DNA from: Calothrix sp. NIES-2100
Lineage (GTDB): Bacteria; Cyanobacteriota; Cyanobacteriia; Cyanobacteriales; Nostocaceae
DNA: 64,000 bases
Direction of reading: 5' to 3'
NCBI RefSeq assembly: GCF_002368195.1
Contig: NZ_AP018178.1
Coordinates: forward strand, 5,980,145-6,044,144
Within the stretch, counting starts at the first letter, position 1. Every line of letters begins with the position of its first letter. Positions 27,666 to 36,222 of the stretch are shown piece after piece. The translations under genes were made by a program, and so were the position numbers. Below the pieces are notes generated by a model. That model had not been told where the DNA came from and made no database searches. It saw only the letters and a list, made by a program, of their open reading frames with translations.

Positions 27666-28151
27666 ATGAATTCATTCAAATCTAGCTTGTTGATTCTCGC
27701 AAGTATTGGTTTAATTTTCTTGGCAGCTTGTAGTAACAATCAACCTACAGCTAATACAGAAAAAAATCCAACTGCATCTAGCACTAATACTCAGCCTTCA
27801 GCTGCGCCTGTTGCTAAAACAGAAGGGAAGCATGGTAAAACTCATGGCGGTCAAGTTGTCGAGACAGGCGCTTACCATTTAGAGTTTGTCCCCGAGAAAG
27901 AAGCGAATACAACTCACATGGATTTATATTTACAAAATGGCGACAATCACGAAGCCATACCTGATGGCAAAGTAACGGCTCAAGTACAGTTACCTGATGG
28001 AAAACAAAAGACAGTTCCTTTTACTTATGATGCTAAAGACAAGCATTATACAGGTTTATTAAAAGAAAATTTAACTGGTCAGTATCAGGTGAAAATTAAT
28101 GCAGACATTAAAGGTAAAAAAGTAGATGGGCGTTTTAATTTTAATCGCTAA
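27666..28151 (+). CDS. Small secreted lipoprotein linked to the RND operon (CopC-position)
   Basis: There are 161 residues from ATG 27666, with GAGGA ten bases upstream; the frame opens at 27651. The signal ILASIGLIFLAAC ends in a lipobox. A Ser/Thr/Asn-rich linker follows, then a His-containing segment (GKHGKTHGGQVVETGAYHLEFV) and a beta-rich domain. It occupies the position of the third gene in copBAC-type operons and may be a periplasmic metal-binding partner. No named domain is recognised. Confidence 0.8.
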   Translation: MNSFKSSLLILASIGLIFLAACSNNQPTANTEKNPTASSTNTQPSAAPVAKTEGKHGKTHGGQVVETGAYHLEFVPEKEANTTHMDLYLQNGDNHEAIPDGKVTAQVQLPDGKQKTVPFTYDAKDKHYTGLLKENLTGQYQVKINADIKGKKVDGRFNFNR

Positions 28152-28173
28152 GTAGGGCGGTGCATTGAAAATA

Positions 28174-28229
28174 TGTCATTTGTCATTTGTCATTTGTCAT
28201 TTGTCATTTGTCATTTGTTATTTGTTATT
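28174..28229. repeat. Eight TGTCATT/TGTTATT heptamers
   Basis: Six TGTCATT followed by two TGTTATT, in register, just after the RND operon. Confidence 0.93.
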
Positions 28230-28356
28230 GGTAAGCGTTTAAAGGCTATTGACGTAAAGTACATAGTTTGGTGCAATTACGAACTTACATTAAATGTTAG
28301 CTGGCTAGCAGCGAACTCAGATTATTTGAAGTTTTGCGGCGCGGTTGATACTGCTA

Positions 28357-29241
28357 TTAATACAGAACAGATGGTAAAAAAGCCCCTGTCGGTTCGTTAT
28401 ACAGGCCGAGACTCATCAACGTTTCGGTCTGGATAACACGTAAGCCATGCTTTAAACACCAACGAAACAAGTCGGCGTTGCGCATGGGAACATAAAAGCC
28501 CGACCCATAGAAGGCTGGAGCCGCGCCTATCAGCGCCTTTAGATCCTCATTATTCTCGCCAACAGCGTGACCGAAGAAGCCAATTTCGGTGGTATAGCCC
28601 GATACGCGCCCATCACACTGGACAAGGGTAGCTGTACCCCGTTCCACAGCATCCTTGAGTTCGCCCGCCCGGTCATGACCATGAATGCGATAGCAGAGTT
28701 GATTACACACCGTAAAGTCGGCCTCAGTCGCTGGACGAACGGTGCGGCCAGGTATTGCCAAGCTGAATGGCTGTCCTTGAAGGTTCGCCAGTGGCTCACG
28801 CAAATCGAAGCCGAGTTTGGTGTACAGAGCAAGAGAGCGGCTGTTATGCGCCGCCTGAACCAGCCGCACACCAGCATAACGTTTTTCCTGTACCCGCTGT
28901 AAAACATGTTCCATCAGGCGACGACCAACCGATCTATTTTGCGCGGCGGGGTCTACCGTAGTGGGGCCGATTCCGGCGATCGTGTCGCCTTCCCACAAAA
29001 AATTGCTGCCGATGATCCGCCCATCCTCAGTTTCAGCCACGACAGCATAAACCGTCGGGTGCGCCAACAGTTCGCTCAACATATCAGCCGCAAACTCCGC
29101 AGAAGGAAAGTCGGGTGTGAAGCTATGTTGTTCCGCAATATCACGGAAGGCTTCATATAAAATGGTGCCACAGGGGAGTGCGTCTTCGGGTCGTCCCGCA
29201 CGCAGCATCACCGAAGATTGTTGTGCAGATACTTTGTCCAT
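28357..29241 (-). CDS. Tandem GNAT-family N-acetyltransferase
   Basis: There are 294 residues from ATG 29241; the frame extends to 29283. The first half is a GNAT domain with the acetyl-CoA loop region AAQNRSVGRRLMEHVLQRVQ near residue 110 followed by NSRSLALYTKLGFDLRE. The second half starts with VRPATEADFTVCNQLCYRIHGHDR and resembles a degenerate GNAT domain (FYVPMRNADLFRWCLKHGLRV). The substrate is unknown. Its DNA is visibly more GC-rich than its neighbours and lacks the AT bias of flanking genes, suggesting horizontal acquisition. Confidence 0.85.
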   Translation of the reverse strand: MDKVSAQQSSVMLRAGRPEDALPCGTILYEAFRDIAEQHSFTPDFPSAEFAADMLSELLAHPTVYAVVAETEDGRIIGSNFLWEGDTIAGIGPTTVDPAAQNRSVGRRLMEHVLQRVQEKRYAGVRLVQAAHNSRSLALYTKLGFDLREPLANLQGQPFSLAIPGRTVRPATEADFTVCNQLCYRIHGHDRAGELKDAVERGTATLVQCDGRVSGYTTEIGFFGHAVGENNEDLKALIGAAPAFYGSGFYVPMRNADLFRWCLKHGLRVIQTETLMSLGLYNEPTGAFLPSVLY

Positions 29242-29360
29242 GATGAAAAAGCTTTTAAGTCTTGTGTTCGCAACTTTGCGCATTTTACCGCAAGAGTTAG
29301 AAAATCGAGATTAATTGCTTTGCAGACAATTTTTCCGTTTATCAGGTTTTTTTCGGCTTT

Positions 29361-29696
29361 GACGTTTTCCGGTTTCGCGTACCCGGAATCAACTTCAGGG
29401 TTCCCGGAATCAACTTCCGGGTTGACGTTTCCGTGTTTCGCGTACCCGGAATCAACTTCAGGGTTCCCGGAATCAACTTCCGGGTTGACGTTTCCGTGTT
29501 TCGCGTACCCAGAATCAACTTCCGGGTTCCCGGAATCAACTTCCGGGTTGACGTTTCCGTGTTTCGCGTACCCGGAATCAACTTCAGGGTTCCCGGAATC
29601 AACTTCCGGGTTGACGTTTCCGTGTTTCGCGTACCCAGAATCAACTTCCGGGTTGACGTTTCCGTGTTTCGCGTACCCGGAATTAACTTCCGGGTT
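29361..29696. repeat. Modular array of exactly sixteen 21-bp units
   Basis: Two unit types alternate. Type A is GACGTTTCCGTGTTTCGCGTA; type B is CCCGGAATCAACTTC followed by A/C and GGGTT. Order: ABB ABB ABB ABB AB AB, 336 bp in total. Type B with C at position 16 contains a perfect hairpin, CCCGGAA-TCAAC-TTCCGGG; the A variant has one mismatch. The first A unit and the last B unit carry point changes, as expected at array edges. The repeated supra-unit is 63 bp (ABB). Confidence 0.93.
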
Positions 29697-29763
29697 CATC
29701 TTTCAGTGGTAACGGCTTCAGCATTCAAATTTTGAACTTCAGTGTGCGCGTACCAAACGCCGC

Positions 29764-29829
29764 TTCACGAAATTATTGATACAAATTACTCCCGCAACTT
29801 CCCCAGCTTGCCTAAATATATCAACCTTA
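29764..29829. repeat. Dispersed repeat, copy 1
   Basis: The segment TTCACGAAATTA...GATACAAAT...GCTTGCCTAAATATATCAACCTT matches 50214-50301 over its whole length except for a GC-rich insertion of about 22 bp in the second copy. Confidence 0.7.
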
Positions 29830-29874
29830 AAGTAAAACGGTATTAGTCAACAGTCAACCATCAACAATCAACAT

Positions 29875-30585
29875 ATGCGAGTACTACTAGTAGAAGATGA
29901 GCAAGATTTAGGTGGTGCTATTAAGCGAACTCTTACCCAACACAAATATTTAGTAGATTGGGTAATAGATGGTGATGATGCATGGGCATATTTAGAAAAT
30001 AGTTGGACGCAATATACACTAGCTATTTTTGATTGGATGATTCCAGGAATATCTGGTTTAGAATTATGCAAACGCCTACGCCATCATAAAAATCCTCTAC
30101 CTGTGTTAATGTTAACAGCTAAAGATAGCATGGAAGATAAAGTGGCTGGGCTGGATGCGGGCGCAGATGATTATTTAGTCAAGCCATTTGGCATGGCGGA
30201 ATTATTAGCCAGATTGCGGGCATTACAGAGGCGATCGCCCCAATTTCAGCCACAGGAATTAACTGTTGGCAACCTAACTCTCGATTATGGTAACAATTTG
30301 GTTGTTAGTCATAATGCTACGGGAAACAAACAGGAAATTCCTCTCACCAATAAAGAATTTCAGCTACTAGAATATTTTATGAAGCACCCCAACCAAATTG
30401 TCACCACAGAACAAATTCGTAATCAGCTTTGGGAAGTCAGCGCCGAACCAGTGAGTAATGTGGTAGCAGCGCAAATGCGTTTGCTGCGTCGCAAACTAGC
30501 TAATAGCGGCTGCGAGAACATAATTGAAACTTTACATGGTACGGGATATCGTCTGAATCTTACCGTTGATACTCGCCATTTTTAA
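29875..30585 (+). CDS. rppA: OmpR-family response regulator (RppA/NrsR/CopR type)
   Basis: There are 236 residues. The receiver domain shows MRVLLVEDEQDLGGAIKRTL, the phosphoacceptor Asp53 in AIFDWMIPG and the conserved Lys in DDYLVKPFG. The C-terminal winged helix ends with LHGTGYRL. The segment DGDDAWAYLENSWTQYTLAIFDWM is characteristic of RppA-type regulators, which answer to redox and metals (Ni, Cu). It probably binds the TTTCAT direct repeats before the DUF305 and RND genes. Its partner kinase is 31363-32778, but an opposed gene lies between them. Confidence 0.88.
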   Translation: MRVLLVEDEQDLGGAIKRTLTQHKYLVDWVIDGDDAWAYLENSWTQYTLAIFDWMIPGISGLELCKRLRHHKNPLPVLMLTAKDSMEDKVAGLDAGADDYLVKPFGMAELLARLRALQRRSPQFQPQELTVGNLTLDYGNNLVVSHNATGNKQEIPLTNKEFQLLEYFMKHPNQIVTTEQIRNQLWEVSAEPVSNVVAAQMRLLRRKLANSGCENIIETLHGTGYRLNLTVDTRHF

Positions 30586-30620
30586 GAAACATAGGGGGGT
30601 ATGAATTGTGGCTGTGTGCT

Positions 30621-31160
30621 TTACCTCGGTGCTTTACGCCAACCATTTGCGATCGCTTCTGACTCAGTGCAAAACCATTTTTCTCCGCCTGCTGGATCAA
30701 TTACTGTTGATTCATAATCTTCTGCTCCTGGAACGTGGTAAACCTTAGCTCCCGTATTTATAGAGATGTTACCTTTGATGTTGCATCCTGGTTTAGTGAC
30801 AAATTTAATTAGAGAAGGAGAACGGCTAGGATTAAATTCTTGCGCGAGAATCGCAATCATAACCATAACCCCAATGCCGATAAATTTTGGCACTAACCTG
30901 CGTTTTTTGACATTTTGCTTCTTCGGCAAAGTTTGAGATGAAACTCCTTCAATCGATGCATTGGTAGCGCTAAATTTTCCATTTGCTTCAGTTGTTAGCC
31001 GGTAAATAATCGTATCCCCGACTTTCGGACGGCGAGCCGTTCCCTTCAATGCACTGATATGAATAAAAATTTCTTTATTGCCATGAGCAGGTTTTATGAA
31101 GCCGAAACCCTGATCATCTTTCCATGTTGTTAATTTACCTTTGTGAAAAACAGGTGTCAT
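30621..31160 (-). CDS. Cold-shock-domain membrane protein with C-terminal extracytoplasmic domain
   Basis: There are 179 residues. Residues 5-70 form a cold-shock domain with RNP1-like QGFGFIKP and RNP2-like IFIHIS, a nucleic-acid-binding fold. A basic stretch (KKRRLVPK) precedes one transmembrane helix (FIGIGVMVMIAILA, about 92-106). The C-terminal 55 residues (CNIKGNIS, YHVPGAEDYESTVID, EKWFCTESEAIANGWR) match the small motif also found at the end of secreted thermonuclease-like proteins. The start has GAGGG seven bases upstream. It lies opposed between rppA and rppB. Confidence 0.8.
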   Translation of the reverse strand: MTPVFHKGKLTTWKDDQGFGFIKPAHGNKEIFIHISALKGTARRPKVGDTIIYRLTTEANGKFSATNASIEGVSSQTLPKKQNVKKRRLVPKFIGIGVMVMIAILAQEFNPSRSPSLIKFVTKPGCNIKGNISINTGAKVYHVPGAEDYESTVIDPAGGEKWFCTESEAIANGWRKAPR

Positions 31161-31362
31161 GAAATACCCTCATATTATCTGCCTGTTTTATAGTGTTCCC
31201 AGACAAAGGCAAAATGACAACATCAACCTAATCCAAAAAACAAGCAATCCAATGGCAAGTAAACTCGTTGATTCATATGATTTGCGATCGCACTCGGATA
31301 CTTACAGATCAGGGTTTTGTGTGGCATAGCCCTACCTACGTGTATTTCTTAATTGATATTTT

Positions 31363-32778
31363 ATGAACCAAAATGAACTATTTCAGGAAACCCGCCTGCG
31401 CTTGGCGCTATGGTATGCGCTTGTTACGGCTTTCATTTTAAGCATTTGCGGATTTGGTATCTACAGAGCAATCTCTCATGCTTATTGGATGACATTAGAT
31501 AGAGAACTGGAATCTGTGGCGGGAACTTTACATGATACTATTGAATTAAAATTACATCAACCTGGTAAATTAGAACCAGTAATAGATCAGCTTTTACCTA
31601 ATATTTGTGTAGTTGGACAAAGTTGCATTCAAGAAAAATCAAATCCCAAACGCCATATTTTAAGCGCCATCAATCACAGCAATTACTATGTACGTTTTTT
31701 CAATAATTCAGGACGCTTAATTGCTATAGCAGGTAGTCATCCAGAAGAGTTACCGAGAGCTTTAAATAAGGAACTTTGGCAAACTCTAAAAGACAGTAAA
31801 GGCAATTCTTATCATCAAATTTCTTTTGTGCTGCACACCCAAGACAATCGCGATTGGGGTTACATTCAAGTAGGGCGAAGTATTGCGGATTTTCAGAGTT
31901 ATCTGACTGCTGTAAAACTCACTTTAATATTTGGATTACCCATCCTCATGCTTCTGGTTGGTGTTGCTAGTTGGTGGTTAGCAGGATTAGCAATGCAACC
32001 AATTTATCGCTCATATCGACAAATTCAACAATTTACAGCCGATGCAGCACATGAATTACGCACACCTTTAGCTGCAACTCAAGCAACCGTAGAATCAGCG
32101 CTGATGTTATCTCACCTGGATGAAACAGAAGCGCAGGAAATTCTCCGCACTACCCAACGTCAAAATCAGCGACTCACAACTTTGGTGACAGATTTACTGT
32201 TATTAACTCGCCTGGATCGTCAATCAGTACCAATGCAACGGGAAATTTGCTGTTTGGATGATATTATTAACGACTTAATCGAGGAATTTGCCGCTTTAGC
32301 GATCGCATCTGAGATTACACTCACATCTTCAATTCGGGTTTCCCATCCTCTAAATGTTATCGCCAATCAAGATCAGCTTTATCGTTTGTTTTCTAACTTA
32401 ATTGTCAATGCCATTCAATACACCCCACCCGGCGGAAAGGTAACGGTTGACGTAAACCGCAATGATTATTATGCCGTGATTCAGGTGCAAGATACAGGCA
32501 TTGGTATTCCCCAAGCAGAACTAACGCGGATTTTTGATCGCTTTTATCGCGTGAATAGCGATCGCTCTCGCAGCACTGGTGGTTCTGGGTTAGGATTAGC
32601 GATCGCCCAAGCAATTGTTCAAGCACACCACGGTGGCTTAACAGTAAAAAGTGAACTAAGTAAAGGTAGTACTTTTACTGTGGATTTACCCTTTGATGTC
32701 CTCTCAATCGATAGTTTTGGCTCTATTTACCCATTGAAAAGGCTGTATCGCCTGTTACGCTCTATCAATAAAAATTAA
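31363..32778 (+). CDS. rppB: Sensor histidine kinase (RppB/NrsS/CopS type)
   Basis: There are 471 residues. Transmembrane helices at about 14-36 and 185-208 bracket a periplasmic sensor domain of about 150 residues that contains CVVGQSC, a possible metal or disulfide site. The dimerisation helix has DAAHELRTPLA with phospho-accepting His230. The ATP-binding domain shows NLIVNAIQYTPPGG, DTGIGIP and GGSGLGLAIA. It should phosphorylate RppA. Its last 24 bp overlap the 3' end of the opposed RCK gene. Confidence 0.88.
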   Translation: MNQNELFQETRLRLALWYALVTAFILSICGFGIYRAISHAYWMTLDRELESVAGTLHDTIELKLHQPGKLEPVIDQLLPNICVVGQSCIQEKSNPKRHILSAINHSNYYVRFFNNSGRLIAIAGSHPEELPRALNKELWQTLKDSKGNSYHQISFVLHTQDNRDWGYIQVGRSIADFQSYLTAVKLTLIFGLPILMLLVGVASWWLAGLAMQPIYRSYRQIQQFTADAAHELRTPLAATQATVESALMLSHLDETEAQEILRTTQRQNQRLTTLVTDLLLLTRLDRQSVPMQREICCLDDIINDLIEEFAALAIASEITLTSSIRVSHPLNVIANQDQLYRLFSNLIVNAIQYTPPGGKVTVDVNRNDYYAVIQVQDTGIGIPQAELTRIFDRFYRVNSDRSRSTGGSGLGLAIAQAIVQAHHGGLTVKSELSKGSTFTVDLPFDVLSIDSFGSIYPLKRLYRLLRSINKN

Positions 32779-34806
32779 ACTTGCCAAAACTTGTACTTTT
32801 CTTAGCTCGCGCACAAGAGACTGGGCTTGATATTTATATAGTGGTGTGGGCAATATTCCCGGTAAATGATCCATCCATTGCCTAGCAGTAGTGAAACTAC
32901 ATCCTGTAATCATGGCTATTTCTTCTGCACCATCAGCCAGCGCATTTTTAGTCAAAGCTGTTTCAATCTGCACTTGCCACAGGCGAGGGAGCATTTCACC
33001 CCATTCAATTCGCTGCAAACCACGGCTGGTGGCTAAAACAATTAAGCGATCGCCTGTTTGGAGTTTAACATCATTCCAAAGCATGATAGAGTAATTTTCT
33101 TGGCGATATTTCTGGTAAAAAATCGGCACAACACTATAGCCATGAGCGATTTCCGATAGCAGCAAGCCGTTGAGGGTATCGCCCGCTTCAATGTTGTATT
33201 CTGTCACCATGACTATTTGCTCGTTCAAGCGAAATAAGCTGAGAACATTTTCCCCAAAGGCAGCACAAGCAAAAACTTCTGCTGATAAAGCCGCGCCACA
33301 GAGAACTTGAGCATAGGGAAATAAAGGGGCGATATTGTCACTAAAATGGCGATCTTGCGCACGGATAATTAAGCGCGTGGCGGGGTTCATAGCATGAGCC
33401 ATCAGCGCTATCTCCAGATTTTCCATGTTATCGTCGCCAAGTAATACGATGCTTTTGGCTTGGGAGACATTCGCCTGAGGCAATACTTCAATAGGATTAC
33501 CAACAATTAATGGTATGTCAGCTAGGGCTGGTTGGTCGAGATTGGTAGTTGCGATCGCAACTAACGGCTGGTTAAGATCTTGCAAAATTGCAGCTACCTT
33601 CCCTCCTAGCTGATTTAAGCCAATCAACACTACATGGTTGCGTTGGGGGATGGGAGGATGGGAATTGAAAAAATGAAATCTGGAAGTAACAAGAGCATCA
33701 GTTAGCAAAGCATACAAAACTCCGACAAAAGCTTGTCCTGTTAACGTCAATCCGAGGCTGAATAACCTCAACCACCACGGCATATGATCTGAAGGTGCTG
33801 CTTGGGATGTAAACTCAACACCCCCAAATAAATCACCGTATCCTCCCAAGAGCAAAATTGCTGTGGCATAAAAAGCCTCTTGCCAGGTAATTTGCGGATA
33901 ATACAAGCGATAAAGGACGATTCCCACCAACCACAGGGCGATGACGGTAATTGCATAGATTGTGGCAATTCGCCGAATTTGATTTTGGCTTTGGTAGTAA
34001 GATTGCCAAAATTGCCCGATTTTCTCCCAGATATTCTTGGGTGTGATGCTTTGGAGAAATTGTTGCCACTGCCATTGTTGACGGTGATATTTCTTTGTAT
34101 CTTCCGCAGATAAAGCTAGCTCATATGCAACATCAATATAAACTATTGTGTCTCCCACCTGCACTTCTATTTCTGGGTTCCATTCAAACAATTCTCTGGG
34201 CGGGTGAGATAAAGCAGGTGTATGACTCAAAATGCGGCGAGTTGTCAGATTGAGTCTATGTACTGCTTTGCCAATACACCAGCTATCCTTTGGTTTTACC
34301 TGATGCTCAATTACTTGTAAAAGTTGCCCTTCTAAGGTAAAATAGCCGATAGCTTCAGAATCGAGGGCGGTAAGAGCAAAAGCATGAGCCGAGAGATGGG
34401 TAGGCTCAAAAGCAACAAAATTACCGAGATTTTCGGATAAAAGTTGATTAAAATTTTGTTTATCAGAACGTACAATCAAGCGAACTTGGGGATTAATCCG
34501 CCTGGCTGCAAAAGCAGCTTCGATATTCATCCGTTCATTTCGGGTAACTAAAAGTATTGACCGACACTGGCGGATACCTGCCTGCTCTAAAACACTTGGT
34601 TGGCGACAGTCTCCGATAATTAACCTTTCTAGTAAGTTTGGTACTTCTGGGACTTCCCAATGTTTGGGCTGTACATCATCAATGGCGCTAACTTTAACAT
34701 CATACTCCTTGAGGACGGTCACACAATGTTGCCCTAAACTTTGGAGTCCACATACTAAGAAAAGGTCTGGGGTTTTTGCTTGATTGCTGGTGCCATGAGT
34801 GTCCAC
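32755..34806 (-). CDS. Membrane protein with two RCK/TrkA-N regions (putative K+ channel or ligand-gated transporter)
   Basis: There are 683 residues from GTG 34806. A Rossmann-type TrkA-N domain (DLFLVCGLQSLGQHCV, then IIGDCRQPSVLEQAGI) is followed by TrkA-C. A central membrane part near residues 280-380 (IATIYAITVIALWLVGIVLYRLYY, then AFYATAILLLGGYGDLFGG, then LTLTGQAFVGVLYALLTDALV) has the pore-loop-like GGYGD. A second TrkA-N/TrkA-C set follows (NHVVLIGLNQLGGKVAAIL). This is the layout of a KUP-independent RCK-gated cation channel. NAD(H) or nucleotide gating is inferred. Confidence 0.8.
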   Translation of the reverse strand: MDTHGTSNQAKTPDLFLVCGLQSLGQHCVTVLKEYDVKVSAIDDVQPKHWEVPEVPNLLERLIIGDCRQPSVLEQAGIRQCRSILLVTRNERMNIEAAFAARRINPQVRLIVRSDKQNFNQLLSENLGNFVAFEPTHLSAHAFALTALDSEAIGYFTLEGQLLQVIEHQVKPKDSWCIGKAVHRLNLTTRRILSHTPALSHPPRELFEWNPEIEVQVGDTIVYIDVAYELALSAEDTKKYHRQQWQWQQFLQSITPKNIWEKIGQFWQSYYQSQNQIRRIATIYAITVIALWLVGIVLYRLYYPQITWQEAFYATAILLLGGYGDLFGGVEFTSQAAPSDHMPWWLRLFSLGLTLTGQAFVGVLYALLTDALVTSRFHFFNSHPPIPQRNHVVLIGLNQLGGKVAAILQDLNQPLVAIATTNLDQPALADIPLIVGNPIEVLPQANVSQAKSIVLLGDDNMENLEIALMAHAMNPATRLIIRAQDRHFSDNIAPLFPYAQVLCGAALSAEVFACAAFGENVLSLFRLNEQIVMVTEYNIEAGDTLNGLLLSEIAHGYSVVPIFYQKYRQENYSIMLWNDVKLQTGDRLIVLATSRGLQRIEWGEMLPRLWQVQIETALTKNALADGAEEIAMITGCSFTTARQWMDHLPGILPTPLYKYQAQSLVRELRKVQVLASLIFIDRA

Positions 34807-34942
34807 TTTTGGCTGATGGCAGCATTTACTACTGCTAACAGGATATTTTTACTAGGATTATATCTTAGCGATCGCCTGACTGATGGTAAGTGCGATCGCA
34901 GGAGACAAAACCCGCGATCGGCGTTTTTATAACGACTCTTGA

Positions 34943-35905
34943 TTATGCAATTCCTACCAACTTGGCGCTTAAATCCCACAGCTTTTCCGCTTTTTCATCA
35001 TCGCGGGCTTGGGGAGAGACTTTTTGCACAAAGGATTTACGGTCTTTCTTTTGACGATTTCCCCAACTCCAATAAGCACCAGATTGCTTATACTCAGGAT
35101 CGGCTATGACTGATGCAACTCGTTCCCCAGATAATTCCTGAGATACATATCCCCCAGTTATATACTTCTGGAACAAGGGGAAAATTTTCTGGAACAGCGG
35201 ATAGTGGTTACGGAATAGTGGAGTTTCTGCCACACAACCTGGATACAGAGAAGTGAAGGCAATACCAGTGACATCGTGATAACGCCGATGTAGTTCCCGC
35301 ATGGTTAACACATTGCAGACTTTGCTATCTTTGTAAGCTTTGACAGGTTCAAATTTCTTACCGTCAATCATCGAGATTGGCTCTTTAAATCCGTCTGCAA
35401 AGCCTTCGAGATTGCCTAAATCAGGACGTGGCGGAATCTTTCCACCGAGTTCATCGGGGTTGTGTGTTACAGTTCCTAAAATGACGAGACGGCGATCGCC
35501 ATAGGTTGACTTCTTCAAATCCTCAAGCAGCAGGTTGCACAGTAAGAAATGACCGAGATGATTAGTAGTCATCGTCAACTCGTAACCTTCTGGACTACGT
35601 AACGGCTCTTTAATTAAGGGCATATAAATTGCCGCATTGCACAGTAAAGCATCTAGGCTTTTGCCACTGGCTCGAAAGTTATTCACAAACTGTCGAACAC
35701 TGTCCAAGGAACCTAAATCGATATGTATGACAGTATAGCTATCCTTAGGTATTCCTACAGATTGGGCAGCTGTTTCCGCTTTCGCTAAATCCCGACAGGC
35801 CATCACTACGTGCCATCCCTTGTTAGCCATTGCCTTCGCAGTGTATAAACCCACCCCGGAAGATGCACCTGTGATGATAACTGTTGGCTTCCCATTCTGT
35901 GCCAT
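34943..35905 (-). CDS. por: Light-dependent protochlorophyllide reductase (LPOR)
   Basis: There are 320 residues. The NADPH-binding TGASSGVGLYTAKAMA is at the N-terminus, followed by LLCNAAIYMP, NHLGHFLL and the catalytic YKDSK (Tyr/Lys) near residue 190. The C-terminal SQELSGERVASVIADPEY and YWSWGNRQKKDRKSF are POR hallmarks. It reduces ring D of protochlorophyllide using light and NADPH in chlorophyll synthesis. The start at 35905 has a strong GGAGGT eight bases upstream. Confidence 0.97.
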   Translation of the reverse strand: MAQNGKPTVIITGASSGVGLYTAKAMANKGWHVVMACRDLAKAETAAQSVGIPKDSYTVIHIDLGSLDSVRQFVNNFRASGKSLDALLCNAAIYMPLIKEPLRSPEGYELTMTTNHLGHFLLCNLLLEDLKKSTYGDRRLVILGTVTHNPDELGGKIPPRPDLGNLEGFADGFKEPISMIDGKKFEPVKAYKDSKVCNVLTMRELHRRYHDVTGIAFTSLYPGCVAETPLFRNHYPLFQKIFPLFQKYITGGYVSQELSGERVASVIADPEYKQSGAYWSWGNRQKKDRKSFVQKVSPQARDDEKAEKLWDLSAKLVGIA

Positions 35906-36222
35906 TGTGTTTAACCTCCATTTATGTAGACTTTATCTAGAATCTCATGCCTCATGACTTCTATTCACAAATGCTATATCTAATGAAACAGATTGTTATT
36001 TTTGCAGCGAAAAGCTAGACTCTTTACATAGAGAGGCTTTTATGCGTTGTATAGATATTTTTTGAGATAGCCCTAATTGTCTGGCAGAAATGAGGATATA
36101 GCGTTTCTCTCTTTAGTGAGGTACAGTCACCCCACCCCCAACCCCCTCCCCGCAAGCGAGGAGGGGGCTATGATGTTTGTACCTCATGTGATTAGGAAAT
36201 GCTATAAAAGCTGGTAAACTAT
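35906..36222. other. Spacer upstream of por with a MITE-like element
   Basis: This holds the por promoter region and the inverted-repeat element at 36097-36206. A smaller hairpin lies near 36012-36036. No gene is seen. Confidence 0.5.
36097..36206. repeat. 110-bp MITE-like element with nested GC-rich hairpin
   Basis: Imperfect terminal inverted repeats of about 29 bp start with TATAGC(G/A)TTTC and contain the exact 9-bp pair TGAGGTACA (36117-36125) / TGTACCTCA (36179-36187). The centre carries a CCCCCTCC/GGAGGGGG hairpin at 36142-36167 with a CGCAAGCG tip. No coding capacity. Confidence 0.65.

Larger units (their letters stand above)
29242..29874. other. Spacer between GNAT gene and rppA
   Basis: The spacer is dominated by the 21-bp unit array at 29361-29696, followed by a dispersed repeat at 29764-29829 and a few heptamer-like units (AGTCAAC, CATCAAC) just before rppA. 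Long open frames across the array on both strands are artefacts of a repeat length divisible by three. Confidence 0.7.

Noticed and set aside
28539..29160. Several ORFs overlapping the GNAT gene in other frames
   Set aside because: High GC content reduces stops in all frames; only the minus-strand 294-residue frame shows GNAT motifs.
29361..29696. CRISPR array
   Set aside because: The units are contiguous 21-mers with no unique spacers, and no cas genes are in the window.
29208..29735. Long overlapping ORFs across the 21-bp array on both strands (NPEVDSGYAKHG-type and FRVPGINF-type repeats)
   Set aside because: A unit length divisible by three without stops opens several frames at once; there is no RBS, domain or composition supporting translation.
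29875..32778. KdpE/KdpD pair for the kdp operon
   Set aside because: The kinase has only two transmembrane segments and no KdpD or Usp domain; motifs match RppA/RppB-type proteins.
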